Source: Lachnospiraceae bacterium (GTDB lineage Bacteria; Bacillota; Clostridia; Lachnospirales; Lachnospiraceae). Taken from it: a stretch of DNA of 64,000 nt. The notes under the pieces were generated by a model that ran no database searches, was not told the DNA's origin, and worked only from the letters and a program-made list of their open reading frames with translations. The stretch spans positions 47,364-111,363 of the forward strand of contig CABJBK010000010.1 of the NCBI GenBank assembly GCA_902363825.1, in the 5' to 3' direction. The stretch's first letter is position 1; each line of letters starts with the position of its first letter. The position numbers and the translations under genes were made by a program. Shown piece by piece: positions 54,956-63,916 of the stretch.

Positions 54956-55807
54956 CTATTCCACCGTCCTTCTCTTTAGTGCTGAAAACAGCAGGTTGAT
55001 CAGTAAAATAAATACAAATAAGACCACGCCTGTCGCGATCAGCGCTTCTCTGTGAAGATCCGCCGCGTATCCCATTTCAATAACGATATTTGCGGTCAGT
55101 GTACGCACACCTTTTAAAACGCCTTTTGGCATTCTTGCCTGATTTCCCGCTACCATGATGACTGCCATCGTCTCTCCGATCGCTCTGCCGACGCCTAAGA
55201 TCACGCCTGCGAGGATTCCGGATTTTGCCGCCGGAACCACGGTGAGGAACACACTTCTTTCATGCGTCGCGCCGAGCGCAAGCGCTCCTTCATAATATTT
55301 GTTCGGCACTGCCCGGATCGCCGATTCGGAAACTCCGATGATGCTTGGCAGGATCATGATACCAAGCAGAACCGATGCCGTTAAAATGCTGTTTCCATTT
55401 CCACCGAAGGTGCTTCTCACCCAGGGAACCAGCACACAGAGTCCGAAAAATCCATATACGACAGACGGGATTCCCGCGAGCAGATCCACGCCCGGTTTTA
55501 CGATCTTATAGATCTTTTTCGGGCAGAACCGCGCCAGAAAGACGGCGGTCAGGATCCCGATCGGAACCCCGATGACCAACGCCCCCGCAGTGACATAGAT
55601 ACTGCCAAGGATCATCGGAAGTATGCCAAATATGTTATTTCCCGGTTTCCAGATCTTTCCACCTACGAAATTAAAAAATCCGATCTCCTTTATGGCCGGT
55701 ATCCCGTTCATAAAAAGGAAAATACAGATCAGCGCAACGGAAAGGATGGAAACACATGCGGCGATCAGAAATACAATCTCCATTCCTTTTTCTTTTACCT
55801 TTTTCAT
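54956..55807 (-). CDS. pstC: Phosphate ABC transporter permease PstC
   Basis: 283 residues, six membrane helices, EAA-like loop (KYYEGALALGATHERSVF). It follows pstS after a 107-base gap that contains an imperfect stem-loop (AAAGAG...CTCTTT) but no T run, which might lower downstream expression relative to pstS. Confidence 0.96.
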   Translation of the reverse strand: MKKVKEKGMEIVFLIAACVSILSVALICIFLFMNGIPAIKEIGFFNFVGGKIWKPGNNIFGILPMILGSIYVTAGALVIGVPIGILTAVFLARFCPKKIYKIVKPGVDLLAGIPSVVYGFFGLCVLVPWVRSTFGGNGNSILTASVLLGIMILPSIIGVSESAIRAVPNKYYEGALALGATHERSVFLTVVPAAKSGILAGVILGVGRAIGETMAVIMVAGNQARMPKGVLKGVRTLTANIVIEMGYAADLHREALIATGVVLFVFILLINLLFSALKRRTVE

Positions 55808-55914
55808 ACAGATGCAAATCCTTTTCTATTTTGATGTACTATGTGTTTGCAACCAGAGAAAGAGAGCTGTTTTCATCCAGCCCTCCTCTTTGGTCATTTC
55901 GTGTTACTCAGTCA

Positions 55915-56838
55915 CTATTTTACTTCATCCCAGGTTGTTACTTCGCCACGGAAGATGCTGTTTACCTGATCTTTGGTAAGATCTTCGGTCGGATTGTTCT
56001 TGTTTACGATGATCGCAATACCGTCTTTTGCGATTACTGTTGCGGTAAGACCGCCATCGATCTCAGTGTCTTTCAGCTCTCTGGATGCCATTCCGATATC
56101 ACAGGTTCCATCCATTGCCGCTGTCATACCGGTTGTGGAATCGCTTTCCTGGATCTCGATTTCAGCTCCGCTGTTGACTTTCTGATATGCCTCCTGCAGT
56201 TTTTCCATAACAGGTGTTACGGAAGAAGATCCTGCAACAACGATCTTTCCGGATGCACCGTTTGATTCAAACGCGCCTGCATCGGATGCCTTGATGTAAC
56301 CATTATCCTCAATGATCTGCTGTCCATCCGCGCTCATGATATAGTTGATGAAATCCTGTGCCACGTTGCTCACATCACCTTTGGTCGCAATGTTAAACGG
56401 TCTGGAAATTGTGTAGCTTCCATTGTTGATGTTGTCCGCTGTCGGCTCCGCTCCATCAATCTTTACAGCCTTTACGGTGTCGTTTAAAGAACCAAGAGAG
56501 GAATAGCCAATCGCGTAATCATCACCGGCAACTGTTGTCATAACGATCTCTGTGCTGTTTGCGATGATCGCTTCGTCTGTTGTGTAATCTACTTTATCGC
56601 CGTTTGCGTCTTTTTCTTCTACACCAAACAGTTCAATAAATGCGCCTCTGGTTCCGGATCCATCTTCTCTTGATACAACCGAGATATCGGATGACGTATC
56701 AAAATCTCCTGCTGCATCTGCTGCCGCATCTGTTGTGGTGTTTCCGGAATCTGTCGTTGTATCAGCAGAACTTCCACATCCTGTAAGGGCTCCTGCGGTC
56801 AGTAATCCGCACACGAATAAACACATAATTTTTTTCAT
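55915..56838 (-). CDS. pstS: Phosphate-binding lipoprotein PstS with circularly permuted lobes
   Basis: 307 residues. Lipobox LTGC (Cys21), a Thr/Ala/Asp linker, then residues 52-184, which match the normally C-terminal lobe (VVSREDGSGTRGAFIEL, YAIGYSSLGSLNDTVKAV, FINYIMSADGQQIIEDNGYI). A short linker (ASDAGAFESNGAS) leads to residues 198-307, which match the normally N-terminal lobe (KIVVAGSSSVTPVMEKL, GTCDIGMASREL, DGIAIIVNKNNP, FRGEVTTWDEVK-stop). In standard PstS the order is GSSSVTP lobe first, then W-x-E-V-G-G followed by the SRE-x-GSGTR lobe. All phosphate-ligand motifs (S/T of GSSSVTP, D of CDIG, R-E-D-G-SGT) are present, so it should still bind phosphate. GGAGG eight bases before the ATG. 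First gene of the pst operon. Confidence 0.88.
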   Translation of the reverse strand: MKKIMCLFVCGLLTAGALTGCGSSADTTTDSGNTTTDAAADAAGDFDTSSDISVVSREDGSGTRGAFIELFGVEEKDANGDKVDYTTDEAIIANSTEIVMTTVAGDDYAIGYSSLGSLNDTVKAVKIDGAEPTADNINNGSYTISRPFNIATKGDVSNVAQDFINYIMSADGQQIIEDNGYIKASDAGAFESNGASGKIVVAGSSSVTPVMEKLQEAYQKVNSGAEIEIQESDSTTGMTAAMDGTCDIGMASRELKDTEIDGGLTATVIAKDGIAIIVNKNNPTEDLTKDQVNSIFRGEVTTWDEVK

Positions 56839-56869
56839 ATTGTTTTCCTCCATTTCGTTTTACAAACTC

Positions 56870-56875
56870 ATTCTA
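56870..56875 (-). promoter_or_regulatory. -10 box of the pst operon promoter
   Basis: Minus strand TAGAAT, about 32 bases before the pstS start. At 17 bases upstream there is only TTTTAC, a poor -35, which fits a promoter that needs PhoP bound at the adjacent TTACA repeats. Confidence 0.55.
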
Positions 56876-56884
56876 CCAACGCAA

Positions 56885-56934
56885 TGTAAAATGTAAAATC
56901 TATGTAATGTAAAACTAATGTAAAATCTGTGTAA
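56885..56934 (-). promoter_or_regulatory. Pho box cluster upstream of pstS
   Basis: Six TTACA repeats on the minus strand (TGTAA on the plus strand beginning at 56885, 56892, 56903, 56908, 56919 and 56930). Two series have exact 11-bp spacing (56892-56903 and 56908-56919-56930). B. subtilis PhoP binds TT(A/T)ACA repeats with 11-bp periodicity, so this is a strong Pho box candidate. Confidence 0.8.
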
Positions 56935-56936
56935 GC

Positions 56937-56991
56937 AAAAAAGTGCATTTTTACAGGGGAATAAATCCCAATCCCTGTAAAAATGCACTTT
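56937..56991 (-). terminator. Terminator of the chemoreceptor gene
   Basis: 18-bp perfect stem (56941-56958 with 56973-56990) around a 14-base loop, followed by six T on the minus strand (56937-56942). It insulates the Pho box from upstream transcription. Confidence 0.93.
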
Positions 56992-57026
56992 CTATATTTT
57001 ACATAGCTGTGTTTGTTAAAAATTTA

Positions 57027-58817
57027 TCACTCGTTTTCTTCGATCTTAAACAGATCTACATTCTTCTTTAACTCTTCTGCTGATGTTGCCGCATCTTTGG
57101 CACGATCCAAAACCTCAGAAGATCCGTTCGCGATGGAAACGGTACGCTGTGCGATATTTGTTGTACCGGCCGCTCCGTCGTTGGATGCGGATGAGATTCC
57201 TCCGATCGCTTCCATGATACCGTCGATCGAAGCCACCAGTTCTTCCGATGTCGCGCTGAAATCCGCTACCAGATCGTTGACTCTGGACGCGTCATCATTG
57301 TATGCGTCTGCCATCTCTTCAAACTTATTAAAGCTGTCCACGATATCCGTGTCCACAAAATCAAGTAACCGGTTGGAGTCTGTCGCAAGATTTCCTACCG
57401 CCTGGTTTACATTGTCGGTAACTGCCTGAATATTGGCAACTGCCTCTTTGGACTGCTCTGCCAGCATACGGATCTCATCTGCTACTACCGCAAATCCCTT
57501 GCCTGCTTCTCCGGCTCTTGCCGCTTCGATCGAAGCATTTAACGCAAGCAGATTGGTCTGCCCGGTAATATTTAATATGGATTCCGCCAGCACGCCGATC
57601 TGATCGACTACCTTTGCATCCTCCAATGCTTTCTCCAGGCTTTCTCGGATCTCAGAAAGCATCTTGGTCACCATTGCGCGGTTCTTTACGGTATTGTCCT
57701 TTATCTCTCTCGCACGTTTATGGATCTCTTCTGCTTCGGTAGCTCCATCCTGCGCTCTTACCGCAATACCCTTTGCAGCGCCCTCGATCTCCTGTGACAT
57801 GGTACTGATCTGCTCTGCGGAAGCTGCTGTCTCCTCCGTGCTTGCTGCCAGTTCTTCTGTCGTTGCGGATACATCTTCGATCTCTTCATTTAAGGTTGTC
57901 ACATTGCTCTCGATATTCTGTACAACCGTATCGATATTGTCAGCCTCACCTTTTACTTTTACCAGTAATTCACGGACAGATTCACGCATCTTGTTCAAAG
58001 TTGCGGACAACTGTCCAAAATCATCTTTACGGTTCAGATAAGCCGCATCCATCGACTGTGCGAAATTTCCTTCCGCGATCACTTCGATATGGCCGGAGAT
58101 CTTCTTTAATGCTCTGGTGATATCAACTGCGATCTGAATAACAAGCAGTGTAACGATGATCAGTAAAACGATGCAGATGCTGACTAACGTAATTGCCTTC
58201 TGTGTTGCGAAATCCGAATACTCCGCGTCCTGAGCCGCGATCTCATCATCAATGTAATCCGTGTAATTACCGGTTCCGACTACCCAGTCAAACGGCTCAA
58301 AGTATTCACTGTAAGAACGTTTCGGGGAGGACTCGGTCTCTCCCTCCTTCGGGAATACATAATCGGTATATCCGCCGCCGTCTTCTACCGCGACACGGAT
58401 GATCTCTTTTACCATCTGATAACCGGCTGCATCTTTTGTTCCCATACGGTTGGTACCTTCGGTATCACTGCCAAGCAGCACAACGTTTGTACCATCAGAC
58501 TCGTCTACCCAGAAATAGCCGCCGTCACCATAGCGCATCTCGCGGACTTCATCCGCAGCTACTTTCTTTGCCTCATCCAGCGTATAGGTTCCATCTTCAT
58601 ACTCCTGGTTGATCTCTGTCAGAAGCGATATCACTGCCCCTACCTGCTCCTTGATGTTCTGGTCATAGCTCTGTCTGGTCGATGCCTCCATGCTCTCGAT
58701 CGCTTTGTCCTTTACCTGATTTAAATTCCTTATGGACACAACACTCGCACCCAGGACCAGAATGATCACCAGTGCTATGATCATATTCAGTTTTGTTTTG
58801 ACTTTTAAGTTTTTCAT
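57027..58817 (-). CDS. Methyl-accepting chemotaxis protein with Cache_2 sensor
   Basis: 596 residues. First helix ([20 protein letters not shown]), an extracellular Cache_2-type domain (about 45-190: [34 protein letters not shown]), second helix ([19 protein letters not shown]), HAMP, then the signalling domain with the hairpin tip [19 protein letters not shown]. The ligand may be a small organic acid, by analogy with other Cache_2 receptors (inference). Start at 58817 chosen for the nearby GGGGCG site. It implies a chemotaxis system and flagella elsewhere in the genome. Confidence 0.94.
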   Translation of the reverse strand: MKNLKVKTKLNMIIALVIILVLGASVVSIRNLNQVKDKAIESMEASTRQSYDQNIKEQVGAVISLLTEINQEYEDGTYTLDEAKKVAADEVREMRYGDGGYFWVDESDGTNVVLLGSDTEGTNRMGTKDAAGYQMVKEIIRVAVEDGGGYTDYVFPKEGETESSPKRSYSEYFEPFDWVVGTGNYTDYIDDEIAAQDAEYSDFATQKAITLVSICIVLLIIVTLLVIQIAVDITRALKKISGHIEVIAEGNFAQSMDAAYLNRKDDFGQLSATLNKMRESVRELLVKVKGEADNIDTVVQNIESNVTTLNEEIEDVSATTEELAASTEETAASAEQISTMSQEIEGAAKGIAVRAQDGATEAEEIHKRAREIKDNTVKNRAMVTKMLSEIRESLEKALEDAKVVDQIGVLAESILNITGQTNLLALNASIEAARAGEAGKGFAVVADEIRMLAEQSKEAVANIQAVTDNVNQAVGNLATDSNRLLDFVDTDIVDSFNKFEEMADAYNDDASRVNDLVADFSATSEELVASIDGIMEAIGGISSASNDGAAGTTNIAQRTVSIANGSSEVLDRAKDAATSAEELKKNVDLFKIEENE

Positions 58818-58869
58818 ATAATCGCCCCTTTTGTCTGTTTTGTCTAACTTTGCACTATGATATAATTCA

Positions 58870-58898
58870 ATTATAGTCATTTTAACCACATTCGTCAA
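58870..58898 (-). promoter_or_regulatory. Promoter of the chemoreceptor gene
   Basis: Minus strand TTGACG (58893-58898), 17-base spacer, perfect TATAAT (58870-58875). This is a housekeeping-type rather than a sigma-D flagellar promoter. Confidence 0.8.
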
Positions 58899-58925
58899 TC
58901 AAAAACTAGACATTCTTTTACCTTT

Positions 58926-59546
58926 TTATACAATTCCAACACTTTCTTTGGCAAGACGGTCCGCTTCCTCATTTCCCTCGATCCCGGAATGTCCCTTCAC
59001 CTTGACAAACGTAAGTTTTAACTTCTTTTGTACTTCCGCCGCATAGTCATAATAAGCCATCGTTCCTTTTTTGTTGCGCTTCCACAGCCCTTTTGCCCAC
59101 ATTTCGATCCCCATATAGTCATAATAGATAACGAGTTCTTTCAATCCAAGCTCCACCGCTTTTTTCATTGCCGCCATACTGCCGCAGATCTCCCCCGCGA
59201 CATTGCGCATGGATGCCATCTCAGCATCATTTCCGTTTCCCTGCAGGATCTCTCTTTTGCCGTCATACACCAGAAAGCCGCCGTAACCGTAAACACCGGT
59301 CTTTGCGTGATAGGAACCGTCCACAAACGCGTACGCCTTTGTCCCGTCTATATCCGTGGCTGTCTTTTCTTTCTTTTCTATTCCGGCAGCTCCGGAAACT
59401 CCGGCAAACGCCTCCGCTTCCTCCCGCGTCTTAAAACTCTTATACTGCGCACCCGGATATCCGTCGACCACTGCCTTGCATTCCTCCCAGGTGTTATAAA
59501 TGCCGGGCTTTTTTCCTGTCCGGACTGCATAATATTTCTGTGCCAT
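58926..59546 (-). CDS. rnhA: Ribonuclease HI with N-terminal hybrid-binding domain
   Basis: 206 residues. An N-terminal RHBD/caulimovirus-VI type domain (YYAVRTGKKPGIYNTWEECK, QYKSFKTREEAEAF), as in eukaryotic RNase H1 and many Firmicutes, then a type 1 RNase H domain with the catalytic set: D in AYAFVDGSYH, E in NVAGEICGSM, D in LVIYYDYMGIEMW and D in GNEEADRLAKE. Removes RNA from RNA-DNA hybrids. Ends 108 bases upstream of the chemoreceptor start and has its own promoter. Confidence 0.95.
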   Translation of the reverse strand: MAQKYYAVRTGKKPGIYNTWEECKAVVDGYPGAQYKSFKTREEAEAFAGVSGAAGIEKKEKTATDIDGTKAYAFVDGSYHAKTGVYGYGGFLVYDGKREILQGNGNDAEMASMRNVAGEICGSMAAMKKAVELGLKELVIYYDYMGIEMWAKGLWKRNKKGTMAYYDYAAEVQKKLKLTFVKVKGHSGIEGNEEADRLAKESVGIV

Positions 59547-59579
59547 ATCTTTTACCTCTTATACTTAGTATCTGCTGCT

Positions 59580-59608
59580 ATTTTAACATTCCCCAAAAGA
59601 AATCACAA
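59580..59608 (-). promoter_or_regulatory. rnhA promoter
   Basis: Minus strand TTGTGA (59603-59608), 17-base spacer, TAAAAT (59580-59585), about 35 bases before the start. Confidence 0.65.
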
Positions 59609-59703
59609 CCGCCACCGTCCGGTCTTCTGCTTTCTGCTTTCCGTTAAAATCCATTTTCCCAAAACTGCATATAATATCTGGAAAAGAAAAAACAGAGGTT
59701 CCC

Positions 59704-60312
59704 ATGGATCATTTGGAACAAAATCTTTCAGACCCTATTGAAAATGCCGCTGTACCCTCTGCCCAGAATGCGATACGGGTATCAAACGCTGTCATTCAAA
59801 ACATTTCCTATAATAAGGACACTGCATATGTAACGATTGCCTACAACAACTGTACCCGCTGCAACGCGCCGGAAATGCTTGTCACCCTGATCGTTTCGGG
59901 CAATACGATCCTCTTGGACGAAAACGGTGATCTGATCACCCCGGAAGACTTGCAGACCGGTATGATCGTCCATGCCACCTTCTCGACCAATATGACAAGA
60001 AGCAATCCGCCGCAGGCACAGGCATACCGAATCCGCATCTCCGGCCGCCCGGAGGTTGGAAACATAACCATCGGAAGAATCATCAACATTGACACCCGAA
60101 ATCAGTTTTTCATTACCATGAGTGATGGAAATCCGGCCACCATGATACGATTCAACGTTTCCCCAAATACGGTCGTTTTAGATTCGATCGGACGGCAGAT
60201 CAGTTTTTCGAGACTGGTGCCCGGTCTTCTGGTCAGCGTACAGCATGCTTCTTTCCTCACCGCAAGCATCCCGCCGCAGACAACCGCATTTGTCGTTCAG
60301 ATCATGCGGTGA
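59704..60312 (+). CDS. Unknown protein made of two internal beta-rich repeats
   Basis: 202 residues, no signal peptide or membrane segment. After a 25-residue head the chain repeats itself: about 26-112 and 119-201. Matching segments are SGNTILLDENGDLI with SPNTVVLDSIGRQI, LQTGMIVHATFST with LVPGLLVSVQHASF, and NPPQAQAYRIRI with IPPQTTAFVVQI. The pattern suggests two small beta-barrels. The first repeat also has CTRC. AGAGG precedes the ATG by 5 bases. I do not recognise the family; a structural or spore-associated role would be a guess. Confidence 0.65.
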   Translation: MDHLEQNLSDPIENAAVPSAQNAIRVSNAVIQNISYNKDTAYVTIAYNNCTRCNAPEMLVTLIVSGNTILLDENGDLITPEDLQTGMIVHATFSTNMTRSNPPQAQAYRIRISGRPEVGNITIGRIINIDTRNQFFITMSDGNPATMIRFNVSPNTVVLDSIGRQISFSRLVPGLLVSVQHASFLTASIPPQTTAFVVQIMR

Positions 60313-60329
60313 TGGTTTGGTAAGCATAT

Positions 60330-60359
60330 AAAAAACCCGGCAGAGCGATTTCTGCCGGG
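60330..60359 (-). terminator. Terminator of the AT-rich ABC cluster
   Basis: Stem CCCGGCAGA / TCTGCCGGG, loop of six, followed by six T on the minus strand. On the plus strand it could also help end the 59704 gene, although the T run there is poor. Confidence 0.82.
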
Positions 60360-60434
60360 ATTAAAAATTTCATTGTGTGCTACTGCATGTTTTTCATCAA
60401 TGCCGCTTCACATACACTAATTGAATTTATTCCA

Positions 60435-62072
60435 TCATACCACCTTTTTACTATAAAACTTGTAAAACTCTTCCTTCTTTGAACATAATTCATCAAAGCT
60501 GCCCTGTTCAGCCAAAATACCATTGTTAAAATAGAGGATTGTATCATACTCTTTTAAACTATCATCAATCGTATGTGTAATACTGACCTTTATTCTTTCT
60601 TTATCATTTTTTAGCAAGTCTATAAATCTCTTTTTGGCCAATATATCCATTGCTGATTCAGCTTCATCACATATCAAAACATCAGATTTTCTACTAAAAC
60701 CTCGTAAAAAAGCTATCTTTTGACGTTCACCACCTGACATCATTGTAGTTGAATAATCTTTCTCTAGCAATTCGTCACTTCCCATTGCGCTAACCAAAGC
60801 CGGATTAATCTCATAATTAAAAAAAAGTGTGCAATTTTCTTCAGGAGATGCATCAAACAAAAAATCTTTTTGATTAATATAAACAATCCTGCTCCTAATC
60901 TTATTCCCAGGGATTTTCTTCATATCCTCACCGTTTATTTTAATTTTCCCGGAATAATTTGTATAATAACCTGAAATAATTTTAGCAAAAGTACTTTTGC
61001 CACATCCATTTTCCCCTACAACAGCATATGTTTTCCCTTTTTCTAATACGAGATCGACTCTTTTTATTGCCTCCGCATCTTGTTCTGGATATGTAAAAGA
61101 CAAATTTTCAATTTCTAATTTACTTCCTATCGATGAATAAACCATCTCCATATCACGCTCATCTGCTTTCTCACAAAACGCTCTCACCTTATCCTTTATT
61201 TCTTTTACAGAATTCATTTCATTAATACCATATAAAATATCTGTCAAAGGAGATATCATATTACTGATTAACTGTATAACCGCTAGCAGTGCTCCCACGG
61301 TTAACACAGATTGTAGTATCAAATATCCACCTACAATAAAAGTTGATAAAATAATTAATATACTCATAAAACCAGTAATAACATTTGAAATCCCCATTTT
61401 ATCTTCAAATCTTTTTTTATTGTCGCTATTCCATTTTACTGTTTTTTCATATAAATGTACAATTTTATTCTCTATAAAAAATGATTTTATAACCTCATAT
61501 CCATTCAAAAACTCCTCCGTTTTCTTTATTAGCTCTTTATTAGAACACAAATAAGCAGCATTTGCTTTTTGTAATGCACCAGAAAGTCCAAATGGTATCA
61601 AAACCATTAATGCCATCATAGCTACAACAATCAAAAGTAAAGTTCTGTGAATTTGAAATATCATTCCCCCTGACAAAACTAACAGAATAATACTATTAAT
61701 TATATTTAACTGCATTCTTAGGTAACTGTTTTCAAATATTTCTAATTCATTAGTAAAATAGGCTACATACTGTGCCTTTTCAATTTCTTGTAAAAATCTA
61801 TTTTCACCTTTTAAAACACCATATAAAGATTTTGTTCTTATTGTAGTCATCTTCGAATTGACTATTTTATTCTGTAAACGAAACGACAAAAAATGGAACA
61901 AAATCTGACAACCAACTCCTATACCTGCGATTCCCAAATAATTAACAAAAATACTACTCTCCCCATTAACTAAGGAATCTGTAATTTGCATAATAACCCA
62001 TGCAAAAAATACATTAAACATATTATATAGCAATTGGCATATTACACATGCTACAATCCTGAGTTTATTCAT
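60435..62072 (-). CDS. ABC exporter, fused permease and ATPase (peptide/bacteriocin type)
   Basis: 545 residues. An N-terminal membrane domain of about six helices (1-295) and an ATPase domain: Walker A AVVGENGCGKSTFAKIIS, signature TTMMSGGERQKIAFLRGF, Walker B DVLICDEAESAMD, H-loop ITHTIDD. It is of the half-size exporter type that works as a homodimer; no C39 peptidase domain. The gene is AT-rich with codon use unlike the rest of the window, pointing to transfer. Ribosome site weak. Probably exports a peptide or confers resistance; no peptide gene was found in the window. Confidence 0.88.
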   Translation of the reverse strand: MNKLRIVACVICQLLYNMFNVFFAWVIMQITDSLVNGESSIFVNYLGIAGIGVGCQILFHFLSFRLQNKIVNSKMTTIRTKSLYGVLKGENRFLQEIEKAQYVAYFTNELEIFENSYLRMQLNIINSIILLVLSGGMIFQIHRTLLLIVVAMMALMVLIPFGLSGALQKANAAYLCSNKELIKKTEEFLNGYEVIKSFFIENKIVHLYEKTVKWNSDNKKRFEDKMGISNVITGFMSILIILSTFIVGGYLILQSVLTVGALLAVIQLISNMISPLTDILYGINEMNSVKEIKDKVRAFCEKADERDMEMVYSSIGSKLEIENLSFTYPEQDAEAIKRVDLVLEKGKTYAVVGENGCGKSTFAKIISGYYTNYSGKIKINGEDMKKIPGNKIRSRIVYINQKDFLFDASPEENCTLFFNYEINPALVSAMGSDELLEKDYSTTMMSGGERQKIAFLRGFSRKSDVLICDEAESAMDILAKKRFIDLLKNDKERIKVSITHTIDDSLKEYDTILYFNNGILAEQGSFDELCSKKEEFYKFYSKKVV

Positions 62073-62108
62073 CCTATAAAACCTTTTTCCCTTTTGGTGT
62101 GCTATATG

Positions 62109-62531
62109 CTAGCCTTTCTTATTGCCTGCTTTTTTCATTACAAAATAATGAAGAGCGAACGAAGCAATCGAAAATACAATAATAGAAAATATAGGTGAAT
62201 TATTTTCCGAAACTGTTACATACTCCGAATTATATTTTTGACTAACTTCATAGATGTCATTTGCACCTGTAACTGCAGTAATACATATATATTCTACAAC
62301 CAAACTTATAAAATTAAACCCAGAACAAATAGCTGCACATTGCAGATAATTATCCTTTTCCGGATCTTTGTCGCGATTTATTAATGTACTTACTATAATA
62401 CTGAGTATGATTGGCACAAAAGAAAATAATAATTGCATAAACACATCCAATTGTTGAAGCATTAATAAAAAAATGCCTAAAACTAAAATATTAACACAAA
62501 CACTTGCACACAGATTCTTTTTTACATTCAT
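62109..62531 (-). CDS. Small membrane protein of unknown function
   Basis: 140 residues, about four membrane helices (LVLGIFLLMLQQLDVFMQLL, SFVPIILSIIVSTLI, FISLVVEYICITAVTG, IFSIIVFSIASFALHYFVM). GGAGGG precedes the ATG. It lies between the ABC exporter and CPBP genes, 10 and 36 bases from them, so it belongs to the same unit. Not recognised. Confidence 0.7.
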   Translation of the reverse strand: MNVKKNLCASVCVNILVLGIFLLMLQQLDVFMQLLFSFVPIILSIIVSTLINRDKDPEKDNYLQCAAICSGFNFISLVVEYICITAVTGANDIYEVSQKYNSEYVTVSENNSPIFSIIVFSIASFALHYFVMKKAGNKKG

Positions 62532-62541
62532 GTTTTCCCTC

Positions 62542-63138
62542 CTAAAGACTTCCTAAAATATTATAGATATAATGAAATAGTATAGAGTACTGAAGTTTCT
62601 CCGTCTTCTGATAAATTAATCCCATAATTAAAGCTCCCGGCATTCTATATAGAAGATTTTCAATAATATCCCTATTCATATGCGTTACAAATACAAATAT
62701 TACGCTTGAAATTAATACTACAGCAAGCCAATTGCTAAATATCTTCCTTAAGACATAGAACAAAACTCCTCTTGCCCAGAATTCTTCTGAAATTGCCACT
62801 ATAAGTGTCTGTACTGATAATAATACAATCGCTCTCATTTCATAATTTAAGAGCAAATATATATACAACACTAAACAACAAATCGTACATATTACGCTAT
62901 CTTTCTTTGAAAACTTCTTTATCCCTAATTCCTCCAAATGAACTTTTCCTTGTCGTGATAAAATAATTCCCGGAATTAGAATAAACGAAAGTGGCAATAC
63001 CAATAAACTTTGAACAATTTCATTTTTTGCTCCTGGTAATAATAAAAATATGAAACTTATTACTATTACCAGCACAGTCGGCACTATTGCCATAAGCATT
63101 AAAAATAAAATATTATCAACACCCATTTTCTTCATCAT
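62542..63138 (-). CDS. CPBP family intramembrane metalloprotease
   Basis: 198 residues, multipass. CPBP/Abi motifs: EEFWARGVLFYVL (E-E-x3-R), FVTHMNRDI (His) and LFHYIYNILG (H-x3-N). In lactic-acid bacteria such proteins give bacteriocin self-immunity or process peptides. The ATG overlaps the stop codon of the upstream permease gene by 4 bases (ATGA). Confidence 0.85.
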   Translation of the reverse strand: MMKKMGVDNILFLMLMAIVPTVLVIVISFIFLLLPGAKNEIVQSLLVLPLSFILIPGIILSRQGKVHLEELGIKKFSKKDSVICTICCLVLYIYLLLNYEMRAIVLLSVQTLIVAISEEFWARGVLFYVLRKIFSNWLAVVLISSVIFVFVTHMNRDIIENLLYRMPGALIMGLIYQKTEKLQYSILFHYIYNILGSL

Positions 63139-63893
63139 ATATCACTCTTTTCAAATTTTTTTTTGCCCAGTATTATACCAAACACAGAATAAATAGAAAC
63201 CAGCATAAGTAATACACCTAAGCATTTCCACTCACATTTTCCCACATCTGAGTTTACTATCTTTTCTACATAGTATATTGGGACAAAATATTTTACATAA
63301 GAAAACTCTTTTAAATACATGAAAGCCAACCACACAAAAATAAATATACCCATTGCCTGAAATGATTTTTTATACGCACCTAAAAACAATGAAATATTCA
63401 CCGTAAATATGAAACATAGCAAAATTGCCAATATATTCACAAGGTAATATAGCAATTCTCCCTTCCTGCAAAACTCTGGAACTGCGATATCCGCTCTCCT
63501 TATCGTAAATAAATAGAAACATATAATTGAAGTTATAATAAAAATCAACGTCGTAATAACTGCTAATATAAGATATGCAGTATTTTTAGCCAGATATATT
63601 TTCTTTCTATTATTAATCCGTTGCGTATATAACTGGATACTTTTATTTTCTATTTCTCCCCTCAAAGATCTAATCGCACAAACAGAGAGTATGATAAAAT
63701 AGATAAAACACATATATACAAAAGTATACATTTCAGATGCAAAAGCTAAACCAGACACTTTCTGCCCTCCTACATAAGTAAAAGATTTTGAGTTCATGGC
63801 AAGCCCTATCGAATACATAATAGGAATAAACAACATAGAAACCATCAAAAGAAAATCTTTATGTTTAATAATTTTGATAAGCTCTATTTTCAC
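63135..63893 (-). CDS. ABC-2 type permease, possibly truncated at its 5' end by an IS
   Basis: 252 residues, about six membrane helices (for example LMVSMLFIPIMYSIGLAM and YLILAVITTLIFIITSIICF). The layout fits lantibiotic-immunity (EpiE/MutE-like) or other ABC-2 permeases. The only available start is GTG at 63893, without a recognisable ribosome site; bases just upstream appear to belong to an IS end. The matching ATPase gene is expected farther upstream and may have been cut off. Confidence 0.7.
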   Translation of the reverse strand: MKIELIKIIKHKDFLLMVSMLFIPIMYSIGLAMNSKSFTYVGGQKVSGLAFASEMYTFVYMCFIYFIILSVCAIRSLRGEIENKSIQLYTQRINNRKKIYLAKNTAYLILAVITTLIFIITSIICFYLFTIRRADIAVPEFCRKGELLYYLVNILAILLCFIFTVNISLFLGAYKKSFQAMGIFIFVWLAFMYLKEFSYVKYFVPIYYVEKIVNSDVGKCEWKCLGVLLMLVSIYSVFGIILGKKKFEKSDI

Positions 63894-63916
63894 GGGAGTA
63901 TCCCAAAGTTTGTGTA

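Noticed and set aside
55808..55914. Terminator or C-lobe remnant between pstS and pstC
   Set aside because: The stem-loop is imperfect and lacks a T run, and no trace of a second PstS lobe is found after the stop codon.
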